Assembly (NCBI GenBank): GCA_947458895.1
Contig: CANHBY010000150.1
Location: forward strand, 1 to 5,035
DNA length: 5,035 nucleotides
Origin: Burkholderiales bacterium
GTDB lineage: Bacteria; Pseudomonadota; Gammaproteobacteria; Burkholderiales; Burkholderiaceae_C
Reading direction: 5' to 3'
Below are positions 1-5,035 of this stretch, one piece after another. Both the position numbers and the translations under genes were made by a program. The notes beneath the pieces are model-generated. The model was given only the letters and a program-made list of their open reading frames with translations. It did no database searches and was not told the DNA's origin. The first letter of the stretch is position 1, and the number at the start of each line of letters is the position of its first letter.

Positions 1-554
1 CGCTGGCCCTCAAACCCGATGGCGGCGCGATCAAACGACATTTGAGCCCTGACACGACTCAAGACCCCGAGGCTACGCCCCCTGAGTTCATGCAGGTGCT
101 CGGCGTGCCGCGGCTTCGCCACAGCATCGAACTGACAAAAAAATCGGATGGCGTGAGGCACCTTTATGTGCCACTGACGGCATCGACCCGCGAGAGCGAA
201 CCGGTGCGTTTGGTGGTATTCGGGCTCTCTCCTTATATGCTCGACCCTAAAGCGCCGGAGCCTCTGAAGCCACCTTTTCCAGTGCAGCTGGACCCTGCGG
301 GTTTGCCCGCCCCCATCCGCTCAGAAATGGCTCGCCGCGGGGCGCACTTTGCCGAGAAGGTTTATTTGGTGAGGTCCATCGAATTGCTCAATGGCAAGGT
401 TCAGAACAAACACGCAACCAGCGACCGGCTGATTGAAGCCGGCGTGAAAACGGTAGGCTCCTCACTCAGCGTGGCCTGCTTCATCGGCTGGCTGCTCTGC
501 GTTTTCAGGCTCAAACGACTCAGGGCAATGGCGCCAGCCCCTTTGCAGCCCTGA
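1..554 (+). CDS. Unrecognised protein with a C-terminal membrane segment, 5' end outside the window
   Basis: I do not recognise this protein. The reading frame (first whole codon at base 3) is open from the left edge to a TGA at 552-554, giving 183 visible residues. A TTG at base 42 and an ATG at base 90 could serve as starts, but the open frame upstream makes a gene entering from outside more likely. The visible part is mostly soluble and proline-rich (for example PEPLKPPFP), with a region reading RHLYVPLTAS and VRLVVFGLSPY. Near the end, about bases 447-509, lies a hydrophobic stretch of roughly 20 residues (core SVACFIGWLLCVF), followed by a basic RLKRLR and a short tail. This looks like a single C-terminal transmembrane helix with its positive end on the cytoplasmic side. 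Codon use looks like real coding sequence. Its last 35 bases overlap the end of hpnE on the opposite strand. Function is unknown. Confidence 0.6.
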   Translation, partial: LALKPDGGAIKRHLSPDTTQDPEATPPEFMQVLGVPRLRHSIELTKKSDGVRHLYVPLTASTRESEPVRLVVFGLSPYMLDPKAPEPLKPPFPVQLDPAGLPAPIRSEMARRGAHFAEKVYLVRSIELLNGKVQNKHATSDRLIEAGVKTVGSSLSVACFIGWLLCVFRLKRLRAMAPAPLQP

Positions 555-1803
555 CACCAGACTGCATGGCTCCCTCCAGCGTGGCAGGGTAGGGGCCATC
601 GACGTAGTCGCCGGCGGCCTGCAAGCCGGCTGCAATCTGGCGAGCCGGGCGCGGTAAGTTGGCTGTGCAGCGAAATGTGGCGCGCTTGTCCACCAGAGTT
701 TGCAAAATCTGAATGGGGGCCTTCAGCACAGGGCTCAGTGCCTGTGTGGCTTGTTTCAGTGTGGCTTCTTCAAGAGCTTCATGACCTCGCTGAGCCCATG
801 AAGCGGCCCCGCTGACGACGAACGCCAGAAACCCCTCCGAGCCACCCCAGTGGCCATGGTCCAATACAAACTGCGCTGGCCGCTCATGCTCATCAGAGTC
901 CATGCGCACCATGGCTGTGGGCAGTCGTGTACCAGGACTGCGCGCGTATACCGTGGCAATGGGCTCAAAACGCAGAGCCTGAGCCTGCTGAGCCCATGCC
1001 GGGGCAATGTCCTGACACAATCTGCCGGCCTCGTTGGGGGTACAGGCCAAAATCACTTGCTCGAAGGGCTCATTGTCGATCAACCAATGCCCTGCGCCAG
1101 CCGACAGGTCACGAACCCTGCGCTGCAGGTGGATCTGCGCGCCGCGGCTTTGCAGCCAGGCCACGGCAGGTTGGGGCCACAGGGCGCTCAGTGACTGCCG
1201 TGGGAACAGCAGATCGGCCGAGCCGGGCCCATTCAGCAGCGCATCGCGCAGCACCCGAAGGAAAACGCGTCCACTGGCCTCATGGGCTGGCGTGTTCAGC
1301 GCGGCCACACAAAGCGGCTCGATCAACTCCAGCCGCACACGCTCAGGCAGGGCATGGGCCAGCTCGCCCACGGTGACCAATTCGGCGCAGTGAAAGCCAT
1401 GCCAGCGCCAAAGGGCTGCATGCTTGAGCAGCGAAATCCGCTCCCCCATACGCCAGTGGCTGTGCGCCCACACACCACGCATAAACGACAGGGCAGGGTG
1501 ACCGGGGGGCAGCTTCAAACCCTGGCCAGCCGCGTCAACCAGATGCAGTGGCGTGCGCCAAAGGGCATCATCGAGGTTCACGCCCACCAATTTCATCAGC
1601 CGCTGCGTTTCGCTGTAGGCGCCAATCAAGAGATGCTGGCCGTTGTCGAAGGTCAAGCCCTGCGCCAAGGGGCCCAGGGCTTGACGTGCACGCCCACCCA
1701 CCTGCGGCGCCATTTCAAATAAGGTTACTGAATGACCGGCCTGGCTTGCCGTAACGGCCGCCGCCAGGCCGGCCCAGCCCGCGCCAACGATCCCGACCCG
1801 CAT
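520..1803 (-). CDS. hpnE: Hydroxysqualene dehydroxylase HpnE (FAD-dependent)
   Basis: HpnE is an FAD-dependent enzyme of the amine oxidase/phytoene desaturase type that reductively removes the hydroxyl group of hydroxysqualene to give squalene, the last step of the HpnCDE route. The 427-residue product opens with a classic dinucleotide-binding fold: GAGWAG at residues 7-12, an acidic residue ending the second strand (LFE, E30), then GGRAR at 36-40. The C-terminus carries the second FAD-contact motif of this family, AGDYVDGPYPATLEGA from about residue 397. Length fits the family. I chose the ATG at 1801-1803 because GGAGG stands 7 bases before it and the GxGxxG fold begins at once. A GTG at 1828-1830 would add nine residues (MSSPVGGRS) that look unlike this fold. 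The gene is last in the operon, starting 39 bases after hpnD. Its stop codon lies inside the end of the convergent left-hand gene. Confidence 0.93.
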   Translation of the reverse strand: MRVGIVGAGWAGLAAAVTASQAGHSVTLFEMAPQVGGRARQALGPLAQGLTFDNGQHLLIGAYSETQRLMKLVGVNLDDALWRTPLHLVDAAGQGLKLPPGHPALSFMRGVWAHSHWRMGERISLLKHAALWRWHGFHCAELVTVGELAHALPERVRLELIEPLCVAALNTPAHEASGRVFLRVLRDALLNGPGSADLLFPRQSLSALWPQPAVAWLQSRGAQIHLQRRVRDLSAGAGHWLIDNEPFEQVILACTPNEAGRLCQDIAPAWAQQAQALRFEPIATVYARSPGTRLPTAMVRMDSDEHERPAQFVLDHGHWGGSEGFLAFVVSGAASWAQRGHEALEEATLKQATQALSPVLKAPIQILQTLVDKRATFRCTANLPRPARQIAAGLQAAGDYVDGPYPATLEGAMQSGVRAAKGLAPLP

Positions 1804-1810
1804 TGATCGC

Positions 1811-1815
1811 CCTCC
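1811..1815 (-). promoter_or_regulatory. Ribosome binding site that fixes the hpnE start
   Basis: Read on the minus strand this is GGAGG, within GGGAGGGC, placed 7 bases before the ATG at 1803-1801. Spacing and strength are close to ideal. It lies downstream of the alternative GTG at 1830-1828, so it can only serve the ATG. This is the main reason for preferring the shorter hpnE. Confidence 0.85.
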
Positions 1816-1842
1816 CACAGGTGACGACACCTTGGCGCGCTC

Positions 1843-2691
1843 CTAGCGGCCTCGCCAATGCGTGCGCATGGCGATCCAGATCTTGCGCAAAGGCGTCAGC
1901 GAGGTGCGCTGGTGAAGCACCTGGAACTGATCGGCCTCAATCTCACGCAACAGCGTTCGATAGATATTGGCCATCATCAAACCCGGCTTTTGAGCCTGCC
2001 TGTCAGGCTCAGGCAGCAGGGCGAATGCCTCGTCAAACATTTGATGAGCACGTTGAGCCTGGAACTGCATGAGCGCCGTGAAGCGGTCGCTGTAGCCCCA
2101 GGGGGCTTGCCGGTTGAGTAACTCGTGGGCTTTAACATCAAAGCGCTGCAATTCATCAATGGGCAGATAAATGCGGCCACGGCGAGCATCGTCGCCCACA
2201 TCACGGATGATGTTGGTGAGCTGCATGGCCAAACCCAAGCGGTGGGCGTACAGAATCGTAGAGGGGTCGGTGCTGCCAAAAATTTTTGCAGCCACCTCAC
2301 CCACCACACCTGCCACGAGGTGGCAGTAACGCGCCAGATTGGGGTAGCTCAGATAACGGCTTTGGGTGAGGTCCATCTGGCAACCCTCGATCACAGCCAG
2401 CAGGTGCTCCGGCCGGATGTCATAGGTGACCACATGCGGCATCAGCGCCTTCATGGCTGGATGGCTTGGCTGCCCCCCGAAGGCCGTGGCCACTTCCTTT
2501 TGCCACCACCCCAGTTTGACTTGAGCCACACTGGGATCAGTGACTTCATCGACCACATCATCGACCTCACGGCAAAAAGCATAAAACGCTGTGATGGCCG
2601 CTCGCCGGGGCGGCGACAAAAACAGAAAAGCGTAATAAAAGCTGGAGCCGCTCTTTGCGGTCTTTTCCTGAACGTATTGCTCTGGTGTCAT
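1843..2691 (-). CDS. hpnD: Presqualene diphosphate synthase HpnD
   Basis: HpnD joins two farnesyl diphosphate molecules into presqualene diphosphate, the first committed step toward squalene and hopanoids. It belongs to the squalene/phytoene synthase family. The 282-residue product shows both metal-binding Asp-rich motifs: REVDDVVDE at residues 41-49 (DDVVD 44-48), and QLTNIIRDVGDDARRG at 157-172 (DVGDD 164-168), followed by RIYLP. The family segment YCHLVAGVVGE sits at 122-132. All catalytic features are intact and the length is normal. The start is the ATG at 2691-2689, which overlaps the hpnC stop in an ATGA. The frame stays open upstream to 2940, but those 83 residues lie over hpnC in another frame and do not resemble the family. 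A phytoene synthase is the main alternative, but adjacency to HpnC- and HpnE-type genes favours HpnD. Confidence 0.94.
   Translation of the reverse strand: MTPEQYVQEKTAKSGSSFYYAFLFLSPPRRAAITAFYAFCREVDDVVDEVTDPSVAQVKLGWWQKEVATAFGGQPSHPAMKALMPHVVTYDIRPEHLLAVIEGCQMDLTQSRYLSYPNLARYCHLVAGVVGEVAAKIFGSTDPSTILYAHRLGLAMQLTNIIRDVGDDARRGRIYLPIDELQRFDVKAHELLNRQAPWGYSDRFTALMQFQAQRAHQMFDEAFALLPEPDRQAQKPGLMMANIYRTLLREIEADQFQVLHQRTSLTPLRKIWIAMRTHWRGR
2688..2691 (-). other. ATGA stop-start overlap between hpnC and hpnD
   Basis: On the minus strand the four bases read ATGA, where the ATG opens hpnD and the TGA closes hpnC. Such overlaps usually couple translation of the second gene to the first, which would help keep HpnC and HpnD in proportion. 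The coupling is inferred; the overlap is seen directly. Confidence 0.9.
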
Positions 2692-3626
2692 GCGCCCCCC
2701 GGCAGTGTGATCTTTGAGGCAGGCTTCATCCATGCTGCCCCCCAAACGATGCGCGCGATGTCGAGACCTCCCAGGCGAGGCCTGCGCCTGAGGCTGTCGA
2801 AACGAATGGCTTCGATCTTGTCCAAAATTTGCAGCCCACCCCTGACGACCAATCTCAACTCCATCCCCACACGCCAACCTGCCTGAGCGCTCAGGCTGTG
2901 GGGCAAGTCGGCACCTTGGCTCATCACTTCTCTCGTCCATTCCACCAGCGACGCCACCAATTGGCGCATGAGGGGGCTGTCTTGTTGTTGCACGATTTGG
3001 TCAAACGCCAACCCGACCCGACCGCACTCTTCGAGCGGAACATAAAAGCGGTTTCGGCGTACATCCAGGGACAGGTCTTGCCAAAAATTGGCCAGTTGCA
3101 GCGCAGTGCAAATGGCATCTGACTGGGCCAGCAAGCGTTCATCATCCACCCCATACAGATGCATCAGCAAGCGCCCCACCGGGTTGGCTGAGCGGCGGCA
3201 GTAGTCCAGCAGCTCAGCTTTGTCGCGATAGCATGGGTGCACCACATCTTGTTCAAAGGCGCTGAGCAAATCCAGCAGCAGATTCAGCGGCAAGGCGAAC
3301 TCGCGAAGGGTGATTTTCAGGCGGCCAAACACCTGGGGCCATCTCACCGAAGGGGTCCCCCCCTCTGTGGCCACGGCCAGCAGATCAGCTCGAAAAGCTC
3401 GTAAATCGGCCAGGCGTTGCTCCGGGCTCGCTTCACCCTCATCGGCCAAGTCATCGGCTGTGCGAGCGAAAACATAGATCGCGCCAATCGCCGGCCGCAG
3501 GTGCGCCGGGCACAAGAGCGAGGCAACCGGAAAGTTTTCGTAATGATCGGTTTCGCAGGAATGAACGGCCATTCGGGTCGCACGGTCTGTGGAGGGCAGA
3601 CCACGATTGTCGTTCAATCGGCTCAC
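2688..3626 (-). CDS. hpnC: Squalene synthase-like HpnC (hydroxysqualene synthase)
   Basis: HpnC converts presqualene diphosphate to hydroxysqualene, the second step of the three-gene squalene route. It is a distant paralogue of HpnD in the squalene/phytoene synthase family. The 312-residue product contains the HpnC-type opening HYENFPVAS at 28-36, the first Asp-rich motif FARTADDLADEGE at 53-65 (DDLAD 58-62), NPVGRLLMHLYG at 148-159, and the second motif QLANFWQDLSLDVRRNR at 177-193 (DLSLD 184-188), followed by FYVP. The FWQD form of the second motif is typical of HpnC rather than HpnD. The start is uncertain. The GTG at 3626-3624 has a weak AAAGG four bases upstream. The ATG at 3572-3570 gives a more usual N-terminus (MAVHSCETDHYENF) but has no visible ribosome binding site. 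hpnC heads the operon and overlaps hpnD by four bases. Confidence 0.93.
   Translation of the reverse strand: MSRLNDNRGLPSTDRATRMAVHSCETDHYENFPVASLLCPAHLRPAIGAIYVFARTADDLADEGEASPEQRLADLRAFRADLLAVATEGGTPSVRWPQVFGRLKITLREFALPLNLLLDLLSAFEQDVVHPCYRDKAELLDYCRRSANPVGRLLMHLYGVDDERLLAQSDAICTALQLANFWQDLSLDVRRNRFYVPLEECGRVGLAFDQIVQQQDSPLMRQLVASLVEWTREVMSQGADLPHSLSAQAGWRVGMELRLVVRGGLQILDKIEAIRFDSLRRRPRLGGLDIARIVWGAAWMKPASKITLPGGA
2695..2700 (-). promoter_or_regulatory. G-rich candidate ribosome binding site of hpnD
   Basis: Six G bases on the minus strand end three bases before the hpnD ATG, inside the last codons of hpnC. The match to the anti-Shine-Dalgarno sequence is only partial and the spacing is short. 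hpnD therefore probably relies on coupling through the ATGA overlap as much as on this site. Confidence 0.4.
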
Positions 3627-3630
3627 ACAG

Positions 3631-3635
3631 CCTTT
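3631..3635 (-). promoter_or_regulatory. Weak candidate ribosome binding site for the GTG start of hpnC
   Basis: The minus strand reads AAAGG four bases before the GTG at 3626-3624. The match is weak and the spacing short. It tips the choice slightly toward the GTG because the ATG at 3572 has nothing similar before it. Confidence 0.3.
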
Positions 3636-3670
3636 GGGAAAAGCTCGTTTGCGCTAACAACTCATATCTC

Positions 3671-3705
3671 AGGGCCTGCACCACCCTCGCGGCAGCACAG
3701 GCCCT
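3671..3705. repeat. Perfect 8-base inverted repeat upstream of hpnC
   Basis: AGGGCCTG at 3671-3678 is matched by its exact reverse complement CAGGCCCT at 3698-3705, with a 19-base GC-rich spacer. The arms could form a stem in RNA or a two-fold protein binding site. No T-run follows on either strand, so it is not a typical intrinsic terminator. It lies 45 bases from the hpnC GTG, within the leader or promoter region. Its role is unknown. Confidence 0.5.
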
Positions 3706-3736
3706 TGGCCTACAGATCACGAATCAGATCGGCATT

Positions 3737-3763
3737 GATACCTGTGGCTTAGACCGATACCTG
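3737..3763. repeat. Direct repeat GATACCTG, two copies
   Basis: GATACCTG occurs at 3737-3744 and again at 3756-3763, 19 bases apart start to start, just downstream of the DUF1501 gene. The spacing is near two helical turns, which would suit a protein binding to one face. Two copies of an 8-mer this close are suggestive but could be chance. Confidence 0.4.
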
Positions 3764-3781
3764 AACCAAAAAGCGCCGTGA

Positions 3782-5035
3782 CTAGATTGGAAGAAATTTC
3801 AGGTAACGATCATCTTTCCAGTTATTAAGGTTCGGGAGTACTTCCCGCGTCTGATTGTCCGACAGCCCCATCCAGCGGCCTAGGGTACCGGCCAGTTGGT
3901 CGACTGAAGTCTTGGGCAGAAGTCGACCGTTGCCCACGTCGTCGGGTCCACCTGTTCGCAAGACTTTGGGAGTGCCAGTGATAATTTCGGGTGCAGACCC
4001 GAAGAAGCGTTGCCCATTTACCGCCCCCCCCACCACAAAATGCATACTGCCCCACCCGTGGTCAGATCCATCGTCATTTCCCCAGCTCCGACCAAAGTCG
4101 GAGGCAGTGAAAGTGGTGACTTGGTGAGCGACGCCAAGGTCTTCTGTCGTTTGATAAAACTTCGAGATGGCATTCGCCACGTCTTCAATCAGTTGCGGGT
4201 GCTCATCAAGCAGCCTATTATGCGTGTCAAAACCGGTCATCTGGACAAAAAACACCTGGCGTTTGGCCCCCAGTTGGCTGCTGGCTGCAATGGACCGGGC
4301 GACAATGTTGAGCTGGGCTTCTAGCGAGTTTTTAAATCCCCCACCGGTTTGAGCGAAGCGCGGCAACACGGTCGGAACACTTTGTATCGATCCCGAGAAA
4401 AACGCCTCTGCGTTAATCGAGTCGCGAACTACTTTGTTATATTCTCTCTGGAATAAGTTGAAGTGTGTGGTGTCCGTGACAAGCTCCCTCAGCAACGCAG
4501 AGCACTGATACGAGCCGGCCAGTGGGGTTTTAAGTGCTGCGATCGGGATGGCACCGTCCTTCGACACCCGATAACCGGCGACTTGTTTGCCGGACAGAAA
4601 TACAGCGTTTCCCGCCGCATTGATGCACGTGAAAGTCGACTGGCTGTTTCGGCTCTGCGCGAAGATGTCTCCCATCCGCCCCCCCCAACCGTAGGGGGCA
4701 CCCTCCGCCTGGCAAGATTGCCAAAAAGATTGTTGATCGTTGTGGGAGAAAAGCTTGGGTGGTAATTCCACGCTCCGGTTCGTGTAATCTAATTTGCTGG
4801 TGGGGCCTATCAAAGTACCAATATTTAGGAGAACAGCGAGTTTTTTTCTGTCGAAAAGGTCTGTCAAAGGTTTGAGGTTGGGTGCGAGCGCATACTGGCG
4901 ACCACCAGAAAGTTGAAACCCTTTTTCAGGCGAGAGCAAGGTTCCTTCCAAGGCTTCGCGGTTAAATCCTAGTGCAGGCCGTAGTATTTTGTATTTCTGG
5001 TGGCTTTCGAGATCATAAGGTACCACCGTGTTGGC
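3782..5035 (-). CDS. DUF1501 family protein, N-terminus outside the window
   Basis: This is most of a DUF1501 protein, a family of unknown function related in fold to the alkaline phosphatase/sulfatase superfamily and usually exported with a Tat-type signal. The frame runs to the right edge with no start. The first visible residues, ANTVVPYDL, are the usual continuation of the family's N-terminal GGNDG segment, so the signal peptide and roughly the first tens of residues are missing. A GTG at 5026 is an internal valine, not a start. Of 417 visible residues, key motifs are LFSHNDQQSFWQ (about 95-106), TGFDTH (267-272), TFTASDFGR (308-316) and GSDHGWGSMHFVVGG (323-337). The conserved Asp and His residues in these are the likely metal-site or catalytic positions. 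The end, LPNLNNWKDDRYLKFLPI, is also family-like. GC content looks lower than in the hpn genes. The gene lies upstream of hpnC on the same strand, 155 bases away. DUF1501 genes often sit beside DUF1800 genes, which could lie off the right edge. Confidence 0.9.
   Translation of the reverse strand, partial: ANTVVPYDLESHQKYKILRPALGFNREALEGTLLSPEKGFQLSGGRQYALAPNLKPLTDLFDRKKLAVLLNIGTLIGPTSKLDYTNRSVELPPKLFSHNDQQSFWQSCQAEGAPYGWGGRMGDIFAQSRNSQSTFTCINAAGNAVFLSGKQVAGYRVSKDGAIPIAALKTPLAGSYQCSALLRELVTDTTHFNLFQREYNKVVRDSINAEAFFSGSIQSVPTVLPRFAQTGGGFKNSLEAQLNIVARSIAASSQLGAKRQVFFVQMTGFDTHNRLLDEHPQLIEDVANAISKFYQTTEDLGVAHQVTTFTASDFGRSWGNDDGSDHGWGSMHFVVGGAVNGQRFFGSAPEIITGTPKVLRTGGPDDVGNGRLLPKTSVDQLAGTLGRWMGLSDNQTREVLPNLNNWKDDRYLKFLPI

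Larger units (their letters stand above)
3627..3781 (-). other. Intergenic region upstream of hpnC
   Basis: These 155 bases separate the DUF1501 stop codon from the hpnC GTG. They hold an 8-base inverted repeat (3671-3705) and two copies of an 8-base direct repeat (3737-3763). The reading frame of hpnC is closed by an in-frame TAG at 3656-3654, so hpnC cannot begin far upstream. No clear -35/-10 pair and no hairpin followed by a T-run could be read. A promoter for the hpn operon would most naturally sit here, but read-through from the DUF1501 gene on the same strand is also possible. Confidence 0.6.

Noticed and set aside
850..1722. Several plus-strand open frames of 100-150 codons
   Set aside because: All are antisense to hpnE. 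They overlap one another in different frames, are rich in Arg, Ala and Pro, and show no motif.
2125..2886. A 253-codon open frame on the plus strand
   Set aside because: It lies antisense to hpnD and hpnC, whose products have clear family motifs. Its translation has no recognisable features and reflects the high GC content.
2692..2940. N-terminal extension of hpnD by 83 residues
   Set aside because: The region is the coding sequence of hpnC in another frame, and the family homology begins exactly at the ATG of the ATGA overlap.
1843..3626. hpnC and hpnD as a recent tandem duplication
   Set aside because: They share family motifs but differ strongly in sequence, and each has the motif form typical of its own subfamily (FWQD in HpnC, IIRD in HpnD). 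They are ancient paralogues found together in many hopanoid clusters.
3671..3705. Inverted repeat as an intrinsic terminator of the DUF1501 gene
   Set aside because: The loop is long (19 bases) and no run of T follows the stem on either strand, so a terminator call is not supported.
3760..3802. Short inverted repeat CCTGAA...TTCAGG around the DUF1501 stop codon
   Set aside because: The stem has only six bases with a 31-base loop and no following T-run on the transcribed strand; it is likely to be chance.
1..5035. tRNA, rRNA, CRISPR array, insertion sequence or attachment site
   Set aside because: The window is almost fully occupied by protein-coding genes, and I saw no repeat array, terminal inverted repeats, transposase motifs or RNA-gene signatures.

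Overview
The window looks like chromosomal DNA from a fairly GC-rich proteobacterium. The style of the three hopanoid-type proteins, and the gene order hpnC-hpnD-hpnE, suggest Betaproteobacteria (Burkholderiales, perhaps Comamonadaceae-like). This placement is inference from protein style, not from a database match.

Layout from left to right. (1) Bases 1-554, plus strand: the 3' end of an unrecognised gene that enters from the left edge. It has one C-terminal hydrophobic segment followed by a basic tail. (2) Bases 520-3626, minus strand: a compact hpnC-hpnD-hpnE operon, transcribed right to left. hpnC and hpnD overlap by ATGA. hpnE follows hpnD after a 39-base gap and has a strong GGAGG ribosome binding site. 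The end of hpnE overlaps the end of the left-hand gene by 35 bases, tail to tail. (3) Bases 3627-3781: a 155-base intergenic stretch with a perfect 8-base inverted repeat and an 8-base direct repeat. It is the most likely site for hpn operon control signals, but no convincing promoter or terminator can be read. (4) Bases 3782-5035, minus strand: most of a DUF1501-family protein whose N-terminus lies beyond the right edge.

The three hpn genes form a complete route from farnesyl diphosphate to squalene. HpnD condenses two farnesyl diphosphates to presqualene diphosphate, HpnC converts that to hydroxysqualene, and HpnE, a flavoprotein, removes the hydroxyl to give squalene. Squalene would normally feed a squalene-hopene cyclase to make hopanoids, but no cyclase lies in the window. 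The DUF1501 gene has no known link to this pathway, and its base composition seems lower in GC than the hpn genes.

I found no RNA gene, mobile element, CRISPR array or clearly new system. The main points of interest are the corrected start sites, the tail-to-tail overlap with an unknown membrane-type protein, the repeats upstream of hpnC, and two eight-G tracts inside the DUF1501 gene.
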